NCBI GenBank assembly: GCA_003336485.1
Contig: QENH01000183.1
Coordinates: 1 to 36,444 of the forward strand
DNA length: 36,444 nt
From: Candidatus Methanophagales archaeon
Lineage (GTDB): Archaea; Halobacteriota; Syntropharchaeia; Alkanophagales; Methanospirareceae
Reading direction: 5' to 3'
The position numbers were made by a program, and so were the translations under genes. This document shows positions 1-9,231 of this stretch, in pieces. The notes under the pieces were generated by a model. That model saw only the letters and a program-made list of their open reading frames with translations, did not search any database and had not been told where the DNA came from. Positions within the stretch are counted from its first letter, which is position 1. Every line of letters begins with the position of its first letter.

Positions 1-1
1 T

Positions 2-436
2 TCCGGGACGGTATATGTAAAAGAGTCATGGCCAAGGAAGGTATATATTTGTGATTCCGGTATTTCGACACTCTTCCGATTTTCTGACTATACCGGTAGG
101 TTGATGGAGAATGCGGTCTTCTTAGAACTAAAAAGGATGCAAAATGAACGACCAATGTTGGATATATATTACTACCGCGATTATCAGCAACGCGAAGTAG
201 ATTTCGTTTTAAAAGAAGGTTTGGCTGTTAAACAGCTAATTCAAGTAACTTATTCCTCTGATAGAACCGAAATAGTGAAAAGAGAAGTGGAAGCTTTGTT
301 AAAAGTTTCAAGCGAGTTCAAGTGCAAAATTTTGATCATAATAAGCAGGGATTATGAGTCGGAATTGAAGGTTAAGGACAAGACAATAATGTGCATTCCG
401 TTGTGGAAGTGGCTTATTAGAGACAAACGTTTTTAG
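2..436 (+). CDS. DUF4143-type AAA+ ATPase, C-terminal part (5' end outside window)
   Basis: The reading frame is open from base 2, so this is the 3' end of a gene that starts before the window; the ORF-track start at 101 is internal. The translated piece has KVYICDSGI, then GRLMENAVFLELKR, then YYYRDYQQREVDFVL. This succession is typical of the C-terminal DUF4143 domain of archaeal and bacterial AAA+ ATPases (D-x-G, then G-x-L-x-E-N-x-V-F-x-E-L, then a PDDEXK-like E-V-D-F strand). The AAA+ core with the Walker motifs is missing because of the window edge. Cellular role is unknown for the family; these genes are common beside mobile and defence loci. An N-terminal fragment of the same kind of ATPase seems to occur near 28.8 kb, but the two pieces are 28 kb apart. 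Confidence 0.8.
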   Translation, partial: SGTVYVKESWPRKVYICDSGISTLFRFSDYTGRLMENAVFLELKRMQNERPMLDIYYYRDYQQREVDFVLKEGLAVKQLIQVTYSSDRTEIVKREVEALLKVSSEFKCKILIIISRDYESELKVKDKTIMCIPLWKWLIRDKRF

Positions 437-803
437 CATTTATAGATGACTCTCTGGGAGCTGCGAAGCGGTTTGATTAAAGTTTTTAAACCTTTGTCGG
501 ACCTGCTCATAGTACAGAAGAAGCAGGGTAATACCTGTGCAGGGAAGGGACTGGCAGGGGAATCGGTGGAATAGGAATATCATGACTGAAAGTTGGTATT
601 GGGATGGCATAGAGCGGATGATAATTTAAGGATGGTAAGCGGGTAGAGCTGTGCGAGGAGGGTGTTGAAATTAGAGGTGCTCGGGTTTTGAATGCTGTTC
701 GGGGGGGTGCAAATGTTTATATAGGGTGAGGATATAGAGATCTAACAGGGGTGGAGATGGGATGGCGAAGTGTTATGCTTGGATAGACAAAAGGAGTTGA
801 GGC
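437..803. other. Non-coding stretch upstream of the cas operon
   Basis: No convincing gene in either strand. It is more G-rich than the cas genes that follow and has no long open frame. A cas6 gene would be expected in this position in a type I-B locus, but I find neither its G-rich C-terminal loop nor any open frame of suitable size. The 3' end carries the probable cas promoter. Confidence 0.6.
714..725 (+). promoter_or_regulatory. Archaeal TATA box for the cas operon
   Basis: The sequence tgtttatatagg, preceded by a purine-rich gtgcaaa that could serve as BRE, lies about 80 bp before the first cas gene. A transcript starting about 25 bp downstream would have a leader of some 55-60 nt that includes the Shine-Dalgarno AAAGGAG at 790-796. 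Confidence 0.5.
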
Positions 804-2549
804 GTGATGAATGAAGTAGATTTGGAAAGTGGCGGAAAAAAGAATAATGGCAAAGAACATACGGAAAGGACTTTAAATATCTCTAATAACTCATGGATAA
901 ATAATGGTTTAATCGCCCTTGCCCAAAATTTGAGGGATTGGTTTGAAGATAAAGTAGATGTGAAATTTTATGAGGACTGTATATCTATATCTGGGCGGGA
1001 AGAAGAACTATATAATTCTATATCACAAGCTCTTCATAACCTTGCTGCTGAGGGGACATATAACTTTTCTACGGCATTTAAGATTATAAATAATGACTCA
1101 AATGCAAGTTATACAGAACCTAAGGCATATCCGGACAAAAAGGGAGATGGAAAAGTTACGATAGAAATTTCGGATTCTGAAAGAAAACTATTGAAAGATA
1201 AGAAGCAGTCTGATGGAAAGAAACAACAAATTTGGAAAATGCGAATGAGTTATTTTGGGTCAGAAGACAATTATCTGAAAATTGGGTTAGATCCTAAAGA
1301 TCAAGATGTCTTCGAAAAGTTAAGAAAATTTAAGAGTGGAAAGAATATCTGTCCAATATGTGGAACGTCTTCAAATACTATTATAGATATGAGACAGCGT
1401 TTCAATCCTTTTTCAGGAGAACATCACAATAATATTATCGAGGGTTTCAAATACGATGATAAAAACAGGAGATTTGATCCAGCAACCCATGGAAGAAAAT
1501 TAGTTCAAGCATGTCCAAAGTGCATTATTCTGTGTTATTTCGCCTTATTCAACTACTACATCCCTTTTTTCTATATCCCTGGGAACGAAACATATTTGGC
1601 AATTCCAAATACAGCAAATCTAGAAACGGTGAGGATAATAAACAATAACCTTTCCTTAAAGGGACAATATGTCGATTTTTCTGACCCTCAATGCCTTTCT
1701 TATTCAACCAATATCAGATTTTTGCCACATAAATCCAAATCTGCATCTATGCTTGCTTTGTTACATAATGTGAAGAATCGGTATTCTAAGATACCACCTG
1801 ACAAATTAAGTTTTTCTCCTTTTATGGAGGTTTCAAAAGAGAAATTTATAGATATGATCGAATGGCTATTTATTTCAAAGAATTCACATTCAATTACCCA
1901 CATACGAGCAAATGAAAAAGTTTATGAAATATTAAAACCCCTCAAAGATCCTCTAAACGAAGATGATGTGTATTTAGTTCCAGATGTCCTATGTAACCGT
2001 TCTTTCGATATATTTGATGAAAACGGTCTGGAACAATTCTATAATGGAATTTTAAAACTTGATACCAAAAAAATTTCCGAGGGATTATTCAGGATGGTAA
2101 AGGAAAGTATTTCTAAATCGAACAAAATTTGGATGATGTTTAGAGCTCAAGGAAGTTCACCACTCTTCCTATTTAAAGAAGTGGTTTTAGATAAAATAAT
2201 GGAGGTATCAACAATGTTGGAGGAAAACGTAAGAAAAGCATATAAAGAAGTGGCAAAAACCATAGGAAATGGCTTTAGCGAGGACGTCGGTATGATGACG
2301 AAGTTTGCATATGCTTCCAGTCCTGCAGATTTCAGAAATGCCATAGAAGATGCATCATTCAGGCTGGCAAAAACAAGTGCATTAAACAAAGATAAGAACT
2401 ATTGGCTGAGCGAAGATAGTATGGAAATGCTTTTTGGTTCTCTGGAAAGTGCAAAATTTGATGACATTAAGAGCTATTTCGTGGCATTCATGAGTGTCTA
2501 CGCACTTTCAGAGAATTATAAAAATAGGAAGAAACAAGGAGGTAAATAA
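804..2549 (+). CDS. cas8: Cas8, CXXC-CXXC (Cst1) type, type I-B Cascade large subunit
   Basis: This is probably the large subunit of the Cascade interference complex, which recognises the PAM and helps recruit Cas3. The 581-residue protein has two Cys pairs, CPIC at about residues 183-186 and CPKC at 237-240, the signature that gave the Cst1 'CXXC-CXXC' family its name. Overall similarity is too low to name it by motif alone; position decides: it opens a run of cas7, cas5 and cas3 in the order found in Tneap-type I-B loci. GTG at 804 and ATG at 807 are both possible starts; AAAGGAG at 790-796 fits either. The gene is A+T-rich like the next three genes and unlike cas1. Its stop codon sits 1 nt before the cas7 start codon, so the genes are translationally coupled. 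Confidence 0.82.
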   Translation: MMNEVDLESGGKKNNGKEHTERTLNISNNSWINNGLIALAQNLRDWFEDKVDVKFYEDCISISGREEELYNSISQALHNLAAEGTYNFSTAFKIINNDSNASYTEPKAYPDKKGDGKVTIEISDSERKLLKDKKQSDGKKQQIWKMRMSYFGSEDNYLKIGLDPKDQDVFEKLRKFKSGKNICPICGTSSNTIIDMRQRFNPFSGEHHNNIIEGFKYDDKNRRFDPATHGRKLVQACPKCIILCYFALFNYYIPFFYIPGNETYLAIPNTANLETVRIINNNLSLKGQYVDFSDPQCLSYSTNIRFLPHKSKSASMLALLHNVKNRYSKIPPDKLSFSPFMEVSKEKFIDMIEWLFISKNSHSITHIRANEKVYEILKPLKDPLNEDDVYLVPDVLCNRSFDIFDENGLEQFYNGILKLDTKKISEGLFRMVKESISKSNKIWMMFRAQGSSPLFLFKEVVLDKIMEVSTMLEENVRKAYKEVAKTIGNGFSEDVGMMTKFAYASSPADFRNAIEDASFRLAKTSALNKDKNYWLSEDSMEMLFGSLESAKFDDIKSYFVAFMSVYALSENYKNRKKQGGK

Positions 2550-2550
2550 C

Positions 2551-3630
2551 ATGGAAGAAAAATGTATCGTAGCGACTTGGTTGTTTAAGACAGACCTATC
2601 GAATCTGAATGCAGGGGAAGGGAGTACTAACCTAAAAGAACTAAAAACGTACAAAAGCGGGTTGCCGTATATCTCGGGACAATCCGTAAGGCATGCGTTG
2701 AGAGAAGCAATTCGAAGAGAGTATCCAGATAATTTCAGGTGTACTGTTGAGTTCCCGTGTGGGAATCTAAAAGACTGTTGGCTTTGTGACATGTTTGGAT
2801 ATCTATTGCCCAGCGAGGGGGCGAAGCGGTGGAGCCCAGTAAAAGCATCTCCTGCATTAGGACAGATTAAAAGTCCGGTTGCAACGGATATGATTCTTAG
2901 GCTTGTAAATGATATAGAATGTCCTCTGTGTAATGAAAAGATAAACCCACTGGTAAAGGGTGTACGGGAGGAAGGAAAGAAAGAGATTAAAAAAGGAGCG
3001 AAACTTAAATGCCCCAAATGTGGTAAAGTATTTGAAGCACCTTATGACATAAGACAGGCTATTGCCTACAAACAACTCATTGAGAATATTTACAGGGTTA
3101 GTGTATCCATAGATATATCGGCATTGGGTGTAGAAGAAGTGCCAATAATTGAAGGTAAAGGTACAAATGCTAAAATAATAGGGATCAAGTACAACGATTT
3201 GTATGGAAATAATAGTGAATCTGAGAGGAAAGGAAGAATCAGAGCTATTTTAGGTGCGATTTCTAATATCAGCGACTTTGCAAGTCAGAGCCGAGAATTG
3301 ACAAATGCTACACCAGACGTGATATTGCTGAGTATTCAGAAACAATACAACCATAGATTATCTTCTGCGCTGCAAATGGATGAAAAAGGATGCGTAAATC
3401 CTCAAATGTTCAAGGAGACAGTAGAAGATTGCTTAGCCATGCCTGGAACAAAAATTTATGCCGGGTTTATATCAGGAATCATCAATAACGAAGAGGATAT
3501 GATACCAATTCTAAATGATGCAGAGCTAAAAACGAAGGGTTTAGTTTTGTGTAATACACCGAGAGAAGCAATCCTGGAGGTAATCAAACTATTCAATGGT
3601 GAAACTATAAATGAAAATGCTAAAAATTGA
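2551..3630 (+). CDS. cas7: Cas7 (Cst2/DevR family), Cascade backbone subunit
   Basis: This is the backbone subunit that polymerises along the crRNA. The start at ATG 2551 is chosen because AGGAGGT at 2538-2544 lies at ideal distance; the track start at 2494 runs into cas8. The N-terminus contains NLNAGEGSTNLKELKTYKSG followed by the PYISGQSVRHALR segment, the conserved RAMP/Cas7 start in the DevR/Cst2 family. Two Cys pairs (CPLC about 124-127, CPKC about 154-157) enclose a basic 26-residue loop, suggesting a zinc-ribbon insertion in the thumb region. Length of 360 aa is usual or slightly long for the family. It overlaps cas5 by 20 nt. I see no defect in the gene. Confidence 0.9.
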   Translation: MEEKCIVATWLFKTDLSNLNAGEGSTNLKELKTYKSGLPYISGQSVRHALREAIRREYPDNFRCTVEFPCGNLKDCWLCDMFGYLLPSEGAKRWSPVKASPALGQIKSPVATDMILRLVNDIECPLCNEKINPLVKGVREEGKKEIKKGAKLKCPKCGKVFEAPYDIRQAIAYKQLIENIYRVSVSIDISALGVEEVPIIEGKGTNAKIIGIKYNDLYGNNSESERKGRIRAILGAISNISDFASQSRELTNATPDVILLSIQKQYNHRLSSALQMDEKGCVNPQMFKETVEDCLAMPGTKIYAGFISGIINNEEDMIPILNDAELKTKGLVLCNTPREAILEVIKLFNGETINENAKN

Positions 3631-4564
3631 CTTAAGAATACCTTTCTGGTGTTCTTTCACGCAATATGGAACAATGAATATACAACAAACTTATCTGTTC
3701 CCTCCACCACCAACAGTATTTGGAATGCTCCTCAACGCACTGGGAAAACCAGCAGCGCATACAATTACCGATGACTCTGCAAAACAACGGCTTATTGAGG
3801 AATATCTAGACGATTACTCTAAGTTACGATTTTCAATAGTCGTACGAGACATGGGAGAAAAAATCGATGACTACTTGAATATTTTGAAAGGGAATAGAAA
3901 AATCGAAGATGTAGAGGCGGATTTAAAGAATAAAATAACAGAAAAAATTGGATCGTTTGATGATTTAGAGATAGATAAAAAAGAACTCAATAAAATCACA
4001 AATAAATTGAAGAGGCGAGATATAGCTGATGAGTCCTTAAAAAACATCATGGATGTACTAAAACAAAAGGGTGCAACTATCAAGGAAATAACCGAACTCT
4101 TTGATTTTATTGAAAAATCTTGGCGATCATTACCCGATATATTAAAATACGAGATACGTAAATATTGGCTAAGGAGCCAGGTAAATCGGCAGAGACTGAT
4201 CCAACCGAGCTATACTATTTACATCCGATCTTCTGATGAATCCGGCGGTTATTCTCTGAACAGTCTTTCATCGCATCTAAGAAATCCTAAAAGGCCGTTA
4301 TATCTTGGCGAAAGCGATGGCATGGTTGAAGTTGGAATTAAGGGCGATGGCATAGTTGAAGTTGAAGATGACGTCTATACTTCTTCTAAGATCTCCTCTG
4401 TACTGCCCGGAATATATCAAAATACCCAATTGGTGAAGATACCCGTAAAACTGAGATACGACTCAAGTGAAAAACATAATCTATTGTGTTCCGTCCCACT
4501 TGGCGATATAGGGAAAAAAGTCCCTTGCAGTAACGTTTATGGTGAAAACATTGTCTTCCTATGA
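3611..4564 (+). CDS. cas5: Cas5 (Cst/Cas5t type), Cascade subunit
   Basis: Cas5 caps the 5' handle of the crRNA in Cascade. The N-terminus MKMLKIDLRIPFWCSF, followed by the aromatic/proline run LFPPPPTVFGMLLNALG, is the characteristic beginning of Cas5 proteins (the P-P-P-T-x-x-G-x-L stretch). Of its 317 residues, about 100 near the middle are strongly charged and likely helical (IDDYLNILKGNRKIEDVEADL region), an insertion compared with minimal Cas5 proteins. ATG 3611 and ATG 3617 are alternative starts. The gene overlaps cas7 by 20 nt upstream and cas3 by 26 nt downstream, so all four interference genes form one tightly packed unit. Confidence 0.85.
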   Translation: MKMLKIDLRIPFWCSFTQYGTMNIQQTYLFPPPPTVFGMLLNALGKPAAHTITDDSAKQRLIEEYLDDYSKLRFSIVVRDMGEKIDDYLNILKGNRKIEDVEADLKNKITEKIGSFDDLEIDKKELNKITNKLKRRDIADESLKNIMDVLKQKGATIKEITELFDFIEKSWRSLPDILKYEIRKYWLRSQVNRQRLIQPSYTIYIRSSDESGGYSLNSLSSHLRNPKRPLYLGESDGMVEVGIKGDGIVEVEDDVYTSSKISSVLPGIYQNTQLVKIPVKLRYDSSEKHNLLCSVPLGDIGKKVPCSNVYGENIVFL

Positions 4565-7058
4565 AGTTTTAGCAAAAAGTGACGGATGCACAACGTTAGG
4601 CCAACACACCGAAGATTGTGAATCGGTGCTTCACTATTTACTTTCAACGAATAAAGAGGTGCTGAAGAATTGGTGCAATCGCAATAGGGTAGATTTTGAT
4701 AAATTTCAGTTGGGTGCAGAATTAGCAACGCATTATCACGATTTTGGCAAAGCTACGGAAAAATGGCAAGAAGAGGCAAGAAAAGAAGTATCATCGCTTC
4801 CACCCCATGCTCCGTACTCAGGATATTTCCTACTTCAAGAGAATAAATGCAAAGATTTGGATGATTGTATTATTCCTTTTCTTACGGCTATTTCGCATCA
4901 TTCATTACTCACAGAATCCTCTTGGAGTAATTTGGGGTATCCCTCTAAGTTCTGCTTTGATTATTTGAAAGAGTTTAATAAAAACTCAGGATTTACATTA
5001 CCCTCTATTAATCTACCCTGGACAGATTATTTTAAATGGTTCGAGGATTATCAAAAGAATTGCCAGCGTCCAAGATTTAGAACAGTATGGGACGAGAATA
5101 AAACAATAAATACCTTATTTAAGGCGCGATATTGTCTTATGCTCTCCTTGTTTACGACATCTGATGGTGTCGCCAGCAGATTTGAAGAGGAGAATATAAC
5201 CAAGTCAGACAGAAGCATTAAGTTAAAAGAGTGGTTTCCATCGCCAAAAATGGTGTATCAGAAGATCAAAAATGTAGAGGGGCAAAAGGAATTAACAGAT
5301 ATACAGAAAGATATTTTAGGTTTATTTACACCATCTTTGTGTTTAAACGGATACATAAAGCCACTAAGAATTGAAGCCCCATGTGGTGAAGGAAAAACCT
5401 TGGCTGCTCTAATGTATGCAAAAGAGCTATTCAAAAACGAAATGATCAACAGAGTTATTTTTGTCCTTCCAACCCAAACAACAACCAACAACATGTTTTT
5501 CGAATTTGAGAATGAGTATGGCATTCCATCAGAGTGGATTGGGATATATCACTCAGAGGTGATGAGTTTCCTAATAGAAAAAGAAGAAGGAGAGGATAAT
5601 TCCAGTGATGCTTTTTCTATTAGTGATAAAAAATATTGGAGTGTTTTATATTCAAAACCGTTCAATATTTCAACGATAGATCATCTCTTGTTATCTCTCG
5701 TTAATGGCTATAAATACGCACCCAGAGCATTTGGGAATATACAGACCAGTCTTGTTGTAATAGATGAGATTCATTATTATGACTCGCATACGATCGGGAT
5801 GATTGAATGTCTTTGTGAGATATTAAGATACCTAAAAATCCCTCATATACTCATGAGTGCAACTATGCCAGAACAAGTAAAAGAAAAGTTTAGTGAAGAT
5901 TATATAAAAAGGAGGAGCAATGGGTTGGATGCAAAAGGCAATATGAAACAACCTTATAAATTCAGATATCACAAAGAACCAATATACGACTTGGAAAACG
6001 AAGTTTATTCCAACGCATTCATTGATTTAATACGTAACTCGCCAAGCCTCAACATTGGGATCATCGTTAATACTATCAAAAAATCAAAGGATATATTTAA
6101 CGAGTTGAAATCAAAATTCTCTAGGCGGCAGATATTGCTTTATAATTCCGAATTCATGCGCAAAGATAGACCGATCAAAGAGGATATTTTGAGAAAATTT
6201 GGTAAAGGCATAAAAACAGAACTAAAAAATGGTGAAATAGACTACTGTAAAAAGTTTGGTTTCGATCCAAATGAAAGTGTCATCTTTGTTGGAACACAAG
6301 TGGCAGAAATAAGCCTAAACATATCCTTTGATTTATTAATTTCAGATTTGGCGCCCATGGATTCGTTAATTCAAAGAGGAGGTAGGTTGCATAGAAGACA
6401 GAGCAAATTTATCGCTAAGGGATGTAATTGTAAGCAATGCAAAAGGCTTGATTTAGATTATGAGTACAACTTGCATATATTTGATACTGGCAAACTATGT
6501 TATCCGTATTATACTGTCGAAGATGATAAATTGATGGAAGAAGTCATAGAGAACACTAGAAAAGAAATCGCTTCTGAGCCTATTTATACATTCGAGAATG
6601 GGATAACGATGATGAATGAGGTATATAAAAATGAAAAATTGTTTAGGGTTTTTAATCCCAACGTCAGTTTTTGGAAACCATATAAAGAAGACCTTATCTT
6701 TGGAAAAAAACCGTTTAGAGATGAGGAAAAAGGAGGGCAGATGCGAATTATGACCAGAATAATAGATAGACAAAAAATTGATGTATTACCACAAATATTC
6801 GAATACGAAAACGAAGAAATAGCAGCAGGAATTTTCATTCAAAAGATACATACCGATAAAAGATTTGTAAAAAAAGGCAAATTGAATTCCTATGGTATTA
6901 ATGAAATATCAAAACATTTACTGAAAATCTCTCCTCAGAGGTATTCCTCTATAAATCGTGGCGAAGAGAATTTTATAGAATCATATAAATTCATCAGAGT
7001 TGTAAATCAAACATATACTCTCGAATCGGGGTTGCAGGATTTAGATTGTATCATTTAA
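4539..7058 (+). CDS. cas3: Cas3, HD nuclease-helicase
   Basis: Cas3 is the single-strand-specific nuclease and helicase that degrades target DNA after Cascade recruitment. The 839-aa protein has an N-terminal HD domain (H23, then THYHDFGK at about 64-71, then SHH) and a superfamily 2 helicase: Walker A CGEGKT at about 282-287, DEIH at about 409-412 (usual DEAH/DEVH box), SAT at about 438, and motif VI QRGGRLHRR from about 612. All key residues appear present, so interference could be functional. A CNCKQCKR segment just after motif VI is an extra cysteine patch. ATG 4539 overlaps cas5 by 26 nt; GTG 4542 is an alternative. Fusion of HD and helicase in one chain is the normal I-B form. Confidence 0.95.
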   Translation: MVKTLSSYEVLAKSDGCTTLGQHTEDCESVLHYLLSTNKEVLKNWCNRNRVDFDKFQLGAELATHYHDFGKATEKWQEEARKEVSSLPPHAPYSGYFLLQENKCKDLDDCIIPFLTAISHHSLLTESSWSNLGYPSKFCFDYLKEFNKNSGFTLPSINLPWTDYFKWFEDYQKNCQRPRFRTVWDENKTINTLFKARYCLMLSLFTTSDGVASRFEEENITKSDRSIKLKEWFPSPKMVYQKIKNVEGQKELTDIQKDILGLFTPSLCLNGYIKPLRIEAPCGEGKTLAALMYAKELFKNEMINRVIFVLPTQTTTNNMFFEFENEYGIPSEWIGIYHSEVMSFLIEKEEGEDNSSDAFSISDKKYWSVLYSKPFNISTIDHLLLSLVNGYKYAPRAFGNIQTSLVVIDEIHYYDSHTIGMIECLCEILRYLKIPHILMSATMPEQVKEKFSEDYIKRRSNGLDAKGNMKQPYKFRYHKEPIYDLENEVYSNAFIDLIRNSPSLNIGIIVNTIKKSKDIFNELKSKFSRRQILLYNSEFMRKDRPIKEDILRKFGKGIKTELKNGEIDYCKKFGFDPNESVIFVGTQVAEISLNISFDLLISDLAPMDSLIQRGGRLHRRQSKFIAKGCNCKQCKRLDLDYEYNLHIFDTGKLCYPYYTVEDDKLMEEVIENTRKEIASEPIYTFENGITMMNEVYKNEKLFRVFNPNVSFWKPYKEDLIFGKKPFRDEEKGGQMRIMTRIIDRQKIDVLPQIFEYENEEIAAGIFIQKIHTDKRFVKKGKLNSYGINEISKHLLKISPQRYSSINRGEENFIESYKFIRVVNQTYTLESGLQDLDCII

Positions 7059-7086
7059 CATTCATTCCTCAAACACATCAAGAACA

Positions 7087-7581
7087 ATGCCAAAAATAAC
7101 AGGCAACCTAATAAACGCATACTACGTATGCAAGAGGAAGTTATGGCTATACGCGCACGAAATATGACCAGATAGGAGCCACCAGCTATTAGAAATAGGC
7201 AGATTATACGATCAGAGCACATACAAAAGAGACAAAAAACAAATATCCATGTCCGGCATGAAAATAGACATATTAAAAAAGCGAGACGGCGAATTATTAG
7301 TAGGCGAAGTAAAAAAGACATCAAAATTTGAAGTAGCGGCGAAGATGCAGCTCGCATACTACCTTTATCGTCTGAAGGAACAGGGGATAGAACTGGACGG
7401 CGAACTGCTCGTACCGAAGGAGAAAAAAAGAGAGCGGATAACACTTGATGACGCTTTAACACAAGAACTTGAAACAGCAATCGCAGAAATAGAAACGATA
7501 ATAAATGGCGATAAGCCGCCAGTAGCAGAAAAGACGAAATATTGCGGCAAATGCGCATATGGCGACTTCTGCTGGTCGTAA
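7087..7581 (+). pseudogene. cas4: cas4 with in-frame TGA (adaptation exonuclease)
   Basis: From ATG 7087 the frame reads MPKITGNLINAYYVCKRKLW and so on, the standard Cas4 beginning with its first Fe-S cysteine (C15), runs into TGA at 7165-7167, and continues in the same frame to 7581. The downstream part has GEVKKTSKFE (PD-(D/E)XK nuclease E-V-K) and ends in CGKCAYGDFCW, supplying the other three cluster cysteines. Apart from the stop, the protein is complete at 165 codons. Cas4 trims prespacers and helps choose the PAM. The stop may be real inactivation, a sequence error or, less likely, readthrough. The gene lies between cas3 and cas1 with short gaps. The ORF track shows only the part after 7249. 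Confidence 0.85.
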
Positions 7582-7593
7582 ATAAAAATAAAA

Positions 7594-8586
7594 ATGAAAG
7601 AAACCATATATGTATTCTCACATGGCGAACTGAAGCGGCAGGCAAACACACTCTATTTCGAAGGTGAAAAAGGCAGGAAGTACATACCGGTAGAGAATAC
7701 CGCAGCGTTGATGATCTTTGGCGAAGTAACGATAAACAAGAAACTGCTCGAATTTTTATCGCAGAATGAGATACTGCTCCATTTCTTCAACTATTACGGC
7801 TACTACGTTGGTACATACTACCCGCGGGAACATTACAACTCCGGTTACATGATACTGAAACAGGCGGAGCATTACATAGACGACTCGAAAAGGCTAGGCT
7901 TGGCACGTAAATTCATCGAAGGTGCAAGTACGAACATACTGCGGGTACTGAAATACTACAACGCACGTGATTCCGAACTCGGAAGCAGCATAGCCGAGAT
8001 AGAGACGTTGCAGGCTAAAATACCGATGCAGAACGGTATAGCGGAGTTGATGGCGATAGAAGGAAACATCCGTGACCGGTATTATAGCGCGTTCAACGCG
8101 ATAATAAAGGACGAACGGTTTTATTTCGATAGACGTACGAAACGGCCACCTAGGTCGAAACTGAATTCACTCATTAGTTTCGGTAATAGTCTGCTCTATG
8201 TCGCAGTGCTGGGCGAGATATACAAAACGCATTTGGACCCACGGATAGGTTTTTTACATGCCACTAATTTCAGACGCTTCTCTTTGAATCTAGACGTAGC
8301 CGAATGTTTCAAGCCGATAATAGTAGACAGAGCCATTTTTTACCTGTTGAATAAACAGATGCTCAAAGAGACACATTTCATGACTGAGTTGGAGAAGGTA
8401 TATTTAAACGAAAAAGGGCGTGCAGTTTTCGTTAGAGAGTTTGAGGAGAAGTTGAAATCAACGATAAAGCACGATAAGCTGAAACGAAACGTATCTTATC
8501 GTAGGCTTATACGGATGGAGTTGTATAAGCTGGAGAAGCATCTTATGGGTGAAGCCGAGTATAAGCCGTTTGTCGCGAGGTGGTAG
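7594..8586 (+). CDS. cas1: Cas1, spacer integrase
   Basis: Cas1 catalyses integration of new spacers at the leader end of the array. The 330-aa product starts ETIYVFSHGELKRQANTLYF, typical of I-B Cas1. Candidate metal ligands are E in AELMAIEGNIR, H in DPRIGFLHATNFRR, and an acidic residue in the LDVAECFKP segment, matching the E-H-D/E triad of the family. ATG 7594 follows cas4 by 12 nt, and the gene ends 4 nt before cas2. Codon use is visibly more G+C-rich than in cas8-cas3, suggesting the adaptation and interference modules may have different histories. No defect is visible here, unlike the genes on each side. Confidence 0.95.
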   Translation: MKETIYVFSHGELKRQANTLYFEGEKGRKYIPVENTAALMIFGEVTINKKLLEFLSQNEILLHFFNYYGYYVGTYYPREHYNSGYMILKQAEHYIDDSKRLGLARKFIEGASTNILRVLKYYNARDSELGSSIAEIETLQAKIPMQNGIAELMAIEGNIRDRYYSAFNAIIKDERFYFDRRTKRPPRSKLNSLISFGNSLLYVAVLGEIYKTHLDPRIGFLHATNFRRFSLNLDVAECFKPIIVDRAIFYLLNKQMLKETHFMTELEKVYLNEKGRAVFVREFEEKLKSTIKHDKLKRNVSYRRLIRMELYKLEKHLMGEAEYKPFVARW

Positions 8587-8590
8587 ATAT

Positions 8591-8855
8591 ATGTATCTGA
8601 TACTAGTATATGATATAAAGGGAAGAGCGAGTGTATAAGGTATTGAAAATCGCGCGGAAGTATCTGAACTGGGTGCAGAATTCGGTGCTTGAGGGTGAGA
8701 TTTCTGATGCTGGATTAGCGAAACTGCGGCAGGAGCTAAAAGAAGTGATAAATCAAGATGAGGACTCTATCATGTTTTATTTGATGCGAACAATGAGATA
8801 CACTTCGCGTGAGGTCATGGGTATCCAGAAAGGGAGACGGGATATTATCATTTGA
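8591..8855 (+). pseudogene. cas2: cas2 with a frameshift
   Basis: ATG 8591 begins MYLILVYDIK, the canonical Cas2 first strand with its catalytic-site Asp, but this frame stops at TAA 8636. The rest of the protein continues in the +1 frame from about 8631: YKVLKIARKYLNWVQNSVLE, then ELKEVINQDEDSIMFYL, both standard Cas2 elements. A one- or two-base indel around 8620-8633 therefore splits an otherwise full-length gene of about 88 codons. The start lies only 4 nt after cas1. Cas2 bridges two Cas1 dimers in the integration complex. Either adaptation is broken or the base call is wrong. Confidence 0.85.
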
Positions 8856-9081
8856 CTGCGTCTATGTTAGATGCTGTAAGAAATAGGGGGGATCGACGCA
8901 AGAGATTTCAACGGAGATCGATGTGAATAAAAAGCAGCAGGGGCTTTCTCTCTGAAAGGTGAAAAGGCATGGATGTATTACGTCACATCAATTTTACATC
9001 ATGGACGAAAGTCTTTTATATGACCAATTTAAACTAAAGAAATGGGCGAAATACGGAGGAAAAGCGGGCTTTTTCTGGCGG
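8856..9081 (+). promoter_or_regulatory. CRISPR leader region
   Basis: A 226-bp non-coding stretch lies between cas2 and the first repeat. It has a likely TATA element, cttttatatg at 9013-9022, about 60-70 bp before the repeat, which would place the pre-crRNA start near 9045. The repeat orientation, with GAAAC at its 3' end, agrees with transcription from this side. Confidence 0.6.
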
Positions 9082-9172
9082 GCTTTTAGAATACCTATAA
9101 GGGATTGAAACTTTTGTAAACCGCCAAAGGCAGTACTTATGCTATGGCTTTTAGAATACCTATAAGGGATTG
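9082..9172 (+). CRISPR. Minimal CRISPR array: two repeats, one spacer
   Basis: The first repeat, 9082-9111, is 30 bp, beginning gcttttagaatacc and ending gggattgaaac, a common archaeal type I repeat form. The spacer is 35 bp (9112-9146). The second repeat, 9147-9172, matches the first for 26 bp and lacks the last four bases (aaac); at exactly that point sequence beginning ggctcttcgct, an IS-like terminal repeat, takes over. The array is thus either a degenerate trailer repeat or the stump of a longer array cut by a mobile element. Position directly behind cas1-cas2 shows that it belongs to this Cas locus. Confidence 0.88.
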
Positions 9173-9231
9173 GGCTCTTCGCTATTTCATGTGGGTAGTT
9201 GGAATTTTAAGTGACCCAATCGAGGGTATAT
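9173..9231. mobile_element. Solitary IS/MITE end abutting the CRISPR repeat
   Basis: The first 25 bases, starting ggctcttcgctatttcat, closely match the reverse-complemented right end of the element at 32592-32806 and resemble the end of the neighbouring element at 9232-9521. Nothing else is recognisable in the remaining 34 bp. It is probably the leftover end of one element copy into which, or next to which, another inserted. Confidence 0.55.

Noticed and set aside
7165-7167. Selenocysteine insertion at the cas4 TGA
   Set aside because: Cas4 does not carry Cys or Sec at this position between its first cysteine and the helix that follows, and I see no reason for a SECIS element.
7055-7651. 198-codon reverse ORF opposite cas4
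   Set aside because: Its translation is low-complexity (Leu, Arg, Ser rich) and the opposite strand carries clear Cas4 motifs; it is a shadow.
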